Shown here in pieces: positions 43,572-45,844 of a DNA stretch of 45,844 bases. The notes beneath the pieces were generated by a model, which saw nothing but the letters and a program-made list of their open reading frames with translations, was not told the origin of the DNA and made no database searches. Positions within the stretch are counted from its first letter, which is position 1, and every line of letters starts with the position of its first letter. Origin of the DNA: Lentisphaeria bacterium (GTDB lineage: Bacteria; Verrucomicrobiota; Lentisphaeria; Victivallales; UBA1829); the NCBI GenBank assembly GCA_017456495.1, contig JAFTJI010000026.1, forward strand, positions 1-45,844, in the 5' to 3' direction. The translations under genes and the position numbers were made by a program.

Positions 43572-45269
43572 ATGAAACCGAAGTACGAAAGCCCCGCCCG
43601 CACCAATCCTGCAAAGCGGGAATGGATTGAGAAGGAATTAACGGCAGCTCCAGCATGGTGTTCCGTCGACTTGCGCGACGGCAATCAGGCGCTTCCGCTT
43701 CCCATGAATCCAGCCCGCAAACTTGAGTACTTCAAGCTTCTTACCTCCATCGGATTCAAAGAAATTGAAGTAGCGTTCCCCTCAGCATCTCAGGACGATT
43801 TCGATTTCGTCCGCGAACTCATCGAAGGGAACCACATTCCTGAAGGCGTAAAAATCGGCGTACTGACTCAGATGAGAGAGTCTCTCATCCGCCGCACAGT
43901 CGAATCTCTGAAAGGGGTCAAACAGGCAGTCCTCCATGCTTATCTGGCAACCTCCGACCTCCACGGTCAGATCGTGTTCGGAAAAAAGCATGACGAACTG
44001 ATGAAAATGGCGATCGAAGGAACAAAACTCGTCAGAAAATGCGTGGAAGAAGCCGGAATGATCGACCGGATCACCTACGAGTTCTCCCCTGAAGAGTTCA
44101 CCGACACCGATCCCGATTTCGCTGTGGATATCTGTACCGCTGTCCGCGAAGCATGGGGCGAAACCACAAAGGAAACGTTCATTCTGAACTTGCCCGCAAC
44201 CGTGGAACGCAGACCGCCCTGGCATTACGCTGATATGGTGGCTTACTTCCTCAAACACTATCCCTATGCTGATACAACAACCGTCAGTGTTCACTCCCAT
44301 AATGACCAGGGGTGTGCAGTTGCATCCACAGAAATGACCCTGCTGGCAGGGGCAGAACGAGTGGAAGGAACCCTCTTCGGTCATGGTGAAAGAACCGGTA
44401 ACGTTGACCTCTGCACCATCGCAATGAACCTGCAGTCCATGAACATCGAAACAGGTTTGGATTTCTCCAATCTGCCGAAAATCGTTCAGATCGTGGAAGA
44501 AGCAACGGGACTGGAAGTCCATGAACGGCATCCCTACGCCGGACAGCTGGTCTTCACTGCATTCTCCGGTTCCCATCAGGATGCCATCCGCAAAGGTTTG
44601 GAAAAACGGAAAGATTCTCAGGAACTCTTCAATGTTGACTGGAAAGTTCCCTATCTTCATATCGACCCCGCAGATGTGGGCAGAAGCTATGAAAAACTCA
44701 TCCGGATCAACAGCCAGTCCGGCAAAGGCGGCGTCGTTTACGTTCTGGAACATGAATACGGGATCTATCCGCCCAAAGGAATGCATCCCGAAATCGGAAC
44801 GGCTGTCCAGCATTATACCGACCGCACCGGCGAAGAGGTGGACTCCAGGAAGCTCATCAATATTTTCGACGATGCCTTCGTCAACGTGAAAGGACCTTTG
44901 GAACTGGTGAAGTTCGGACGGATCCATCACGAGAACGAAGCAGAAGACAATGCAGTGATCTCTGTCTCCCTCACCATCCGCTACAATGGAAAAGAGATGG
45001 AAGTCAAAGGCAGCGGAAACGGTCCGATCTCAGCTACGGTACACGCCATCCGCAATGAAGCCGGGATCTATGACTTCATTCTGGAAGACTTCTCCGAACG
45101 GACCCTCGGCAGCAACGCTGATGCAAAGGCGATCGCTTTCGTCGGGATCCGTAAAAAGAACGATGGCAAGATCCTTTACGGTGTCGGAGAACACTCCAAC
45201 ATCGATCAGGCTGCCATGCTCGCGCTGTTCACCGCAATCAACAAAGCAATGAACGATGATGTGAAATAA
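43572..45269 (+). CDS. leuA: 2-isopropylmalate synthase, long (LeuA2-type) form
   Basis: The 565-residue enzyme joins acetyl-CoA and 2-oxoisovalerate in leucine synthesis. The HMGL-like barrel shows WCSVDLRDGNQALPLPMNP (metal-binding Asp), LHAYLATSDLHG, VSVHSHNDQGCAVASTEM (His-x-His metal ligands) and GTLFGHGERTGNVDL. The C-terminal regulatory LeuA domain, where leucine inhibits, ends the protein (LGSNADAKAIAFVGIR). Length and the DGNQAL/SHNDQGCA wording match the long LeuA2 class found in actinobacteria and fungi. The chosen start follows a GAGAG purine run and lies about 50 nt after the likely transcription start. Confidence 0.93.
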   Translation: MKPKYESPARTNPAKREWIEKELTAAPAWCSVDLRDGNQALPLPMNPARKLEYFKLLTSIGFKEIEVAFPSASQDDFDFVRELIEGNHIPEGVKIGVLTQMRESLIRRTVESLKGVKQAVLHAYLATSDLHGQIVFGKKHDELMKMAIEGTKLVRKCVEEAGMIDRITYEFSPEEFTDTDPDFAVDICTAVREAWGETTKETFILNLPATVERRPPWHYADMVAYFLKHYPYADTTTVSVHSHNDQGCAVASTEMTLLAGAERVEGTLFGHGERTGNVDLCTIAMNLQSMNIETGLDFSNLPKIVQIVEEATGLEVHERHPYAGQLVFTAFSGSHQDAIRKGLEKRKDSQELFNVDWKVPYLHIDPADVGRSYEKLIRINSQSGKGGVVYVLEHEYGIYPPKGMHPEIGTAVQHYTDRTGEEVDSRKLINIFDDAFVNVKGPLELVKFGRIHHENEAEDNAVISVSLTIRYNGKEMEVKGSGNGPISATVHAIRNEAGIYDFILEDFSERTLGSNADAKAIAFVGIRKKNDGKILYGVGEHSNIDQAAMLALFTAINKAMNDDVK

Positions 45270-45281
45270 GGATCAACGGGA

Positions 45282-45844
45282 ATGAAAAACTCCAAAGTCA
45301 TAATCATCCTGATCGCAATTCTGCTGCTTCACGGCATAGTACTTGCTCTGGTTCTCTCAAACGGCTGTTCCGGTAAAGAGAACAGGGAAGAGGAAAAGCA
45401 GGAACAGGCACAGGACGATACCGGAACAAATTCCGGTTCGGGTACTGATGATAAGCCGTCAGCAGCAGAACTCAGGCGTCAGGCGATGGATGCGATCCGG
45501 AAACCCTATGATTATTCCGGAGCAGTAACCGGAAATATTCCCGGCATGAAATCTGCTCTTCCGGGGAAATCCGGAATCGTTATTGATTTGGAGACCCGGA
45601 GAGTACTTTGGAGCAGAAATGCAAAACAGGCGGTTCCCATTGCTTCCATGACAAAACTGATGACGATTCTGGTTGCATACGAAATCGTTACAGATCCTTC
45701 CAGCGGCGTTACGCTTCGGACACCTGTCAAGGTTTCTGTCGCAGCCTACAAGATCGGCGGAAGTCAAGTCTATCTTGATCCGAAGGAAACATTTACGATT
45801 GAAGATCTCATGAAAGCGGCTTCAATCAAGAGTGCCAACGATGC
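45282..45844 (+). CDS. D-alanyl-D-alanine carboxypeptidase (peptidase S11), 3' end outside window
   Basis: The first 187 codons are visible and continue past the window edge. The N-terminus is MKNSKVIIILIAILLLHG with a second hydrophobic part ending LVLSNGC, so it is a lipoprotein or a signal-anchored protein. A low-complexity linker rich in Glu, Gln, Asp, Gly and Ser follows (about residues 31-60). The penicillin-binding domain then begins: GIVIDLETRRVLWSRNA, the catalytic S-x-x-K in IASMTKLM, GSQVYLDPKETFTIEDLM, and S-x-N in SIKSAND. Such enzymes trim the peptidoglycan stem peptide in the periplasm. It starts 12 bp after leuA and may be cotranscribed. Confidence 0.88.
   Translation, partial: MKNSKVIIILIAILLLHGIVLALVLSNGCSGKENREEEKQEQAQDDTGTNSGSGTDDKPSAAELRRQAMDAIRKPYDYSGAVTGNIPGMKSALPGKSGIVIDLETRRVLWSRNAKQAVPIASMTKLMTILVAYEIVTDPSSGVTLRTPVKVSVAAYKIGGSQVYLDPKETFTIEDLMKAASIKSAND

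Noticed and set aside
1..45844. SusC/SusD-type PUL, prophage, toxin-antitoxin or secondary metabolite core genes
   Set aside because: No gene in the window carries the relevant motifs; the glycan loci lack SusCD entirely.

Overview
The window looks like chromosomal DNA of a Gram-negative member of the PVC group, most likely a Lentisphaerota (Victivallis-like) bacterium from a gut or similar glycan-rich habitat. This is inferred from a prepilin-like protein with [15 protein letters not shown] and a C-terminal H-x9-DG motif, secreted DUF4838 and DUF6067-type enzymes, DUF5107, and the KDO-pathway isomerase KdsD. No SusC/SusD pair is present. No rRNA, tRNA, CRISPR array or complete insertion sequence was seen.

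Region 1 (1-13246) is a glycan-use locus. It opens with a roughly 45-bp tandem repeat whose core is the palindrome ATTTGTACCTACAAAT. Two more copies of that core flank the promoter-to-start region of a GntR/LacI-type chimeric regulator (584-1651). The regulator overlaps a cytoplasmic TIM-barrel hydrolase-like gene, which overlaps a DUF5107-TPR gene. A second promoter (5443-5471) and a 124-bp inverted-repeat element lead into a duplicated two-gene module: DUF4838 enzyme plus an unrecognised small secreted protein, twice. A HAD phosphatase follows.

Region 2 (13337-17479) is housekeeping: kdsD, rplU, purC (with a terminator built over its stop codon), metX and metW. A minus-strand hypothetical lipoprotein converges on metW.

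Region 3 (18256-21943) is a four-gene cassette: NodU/CmcH-type carbamoyltransferase, SxtJ-like membrane protein, DUF5989 (SxtK-like) peptide and a membrane-anchored SGNH hydrolase. It probably carbamoylates, and perhaps further edits, an unknown surface or secreted molecule.

Region 4 (22081-33164) is a second glycan-use operon: a GntR/LacI chimera with a direct-repeat operator, a CE15-like glucuronoyl esterase lipoprotein, an H-x9-DG prepilin-like protein, a CBM9-DUF6067 enzyme, a LamG-like secreted protein, a cytoplasmic GH42-like enzyme and a secreted SGNH esterase. It ends at a strong intrinsic terminator. The esterase and DUF4838 families make uronic-acid-decorated plant polysaccharide a reasonable but unproven substrate class.

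Region 5 (33239-38034) encodes an EtfB, an EtfA with a one-cluster ferredoxin domain, an FAD-linked 2-hydroxyacid dehydrogenase and a GntP permease. This resembles the electron-bifurcating lactate dehydrogenase LctBCD of acetogens, with a different transporter. Region 6 (minus strand, 43269-38005) is an SNF2/SWIM helicase, a BASS-family transporter and an acyltransferase-3 protein, in overlapping order. Region 7 (43572-end) is leuA followed by the start of a D,D-carboxypeptidase cut by the window edge.

Several promoters share an extended -10 of the type TATGCTATATT placed 16-17 bp after a TTG-type -35, and I used them to choose starts and operon borders.
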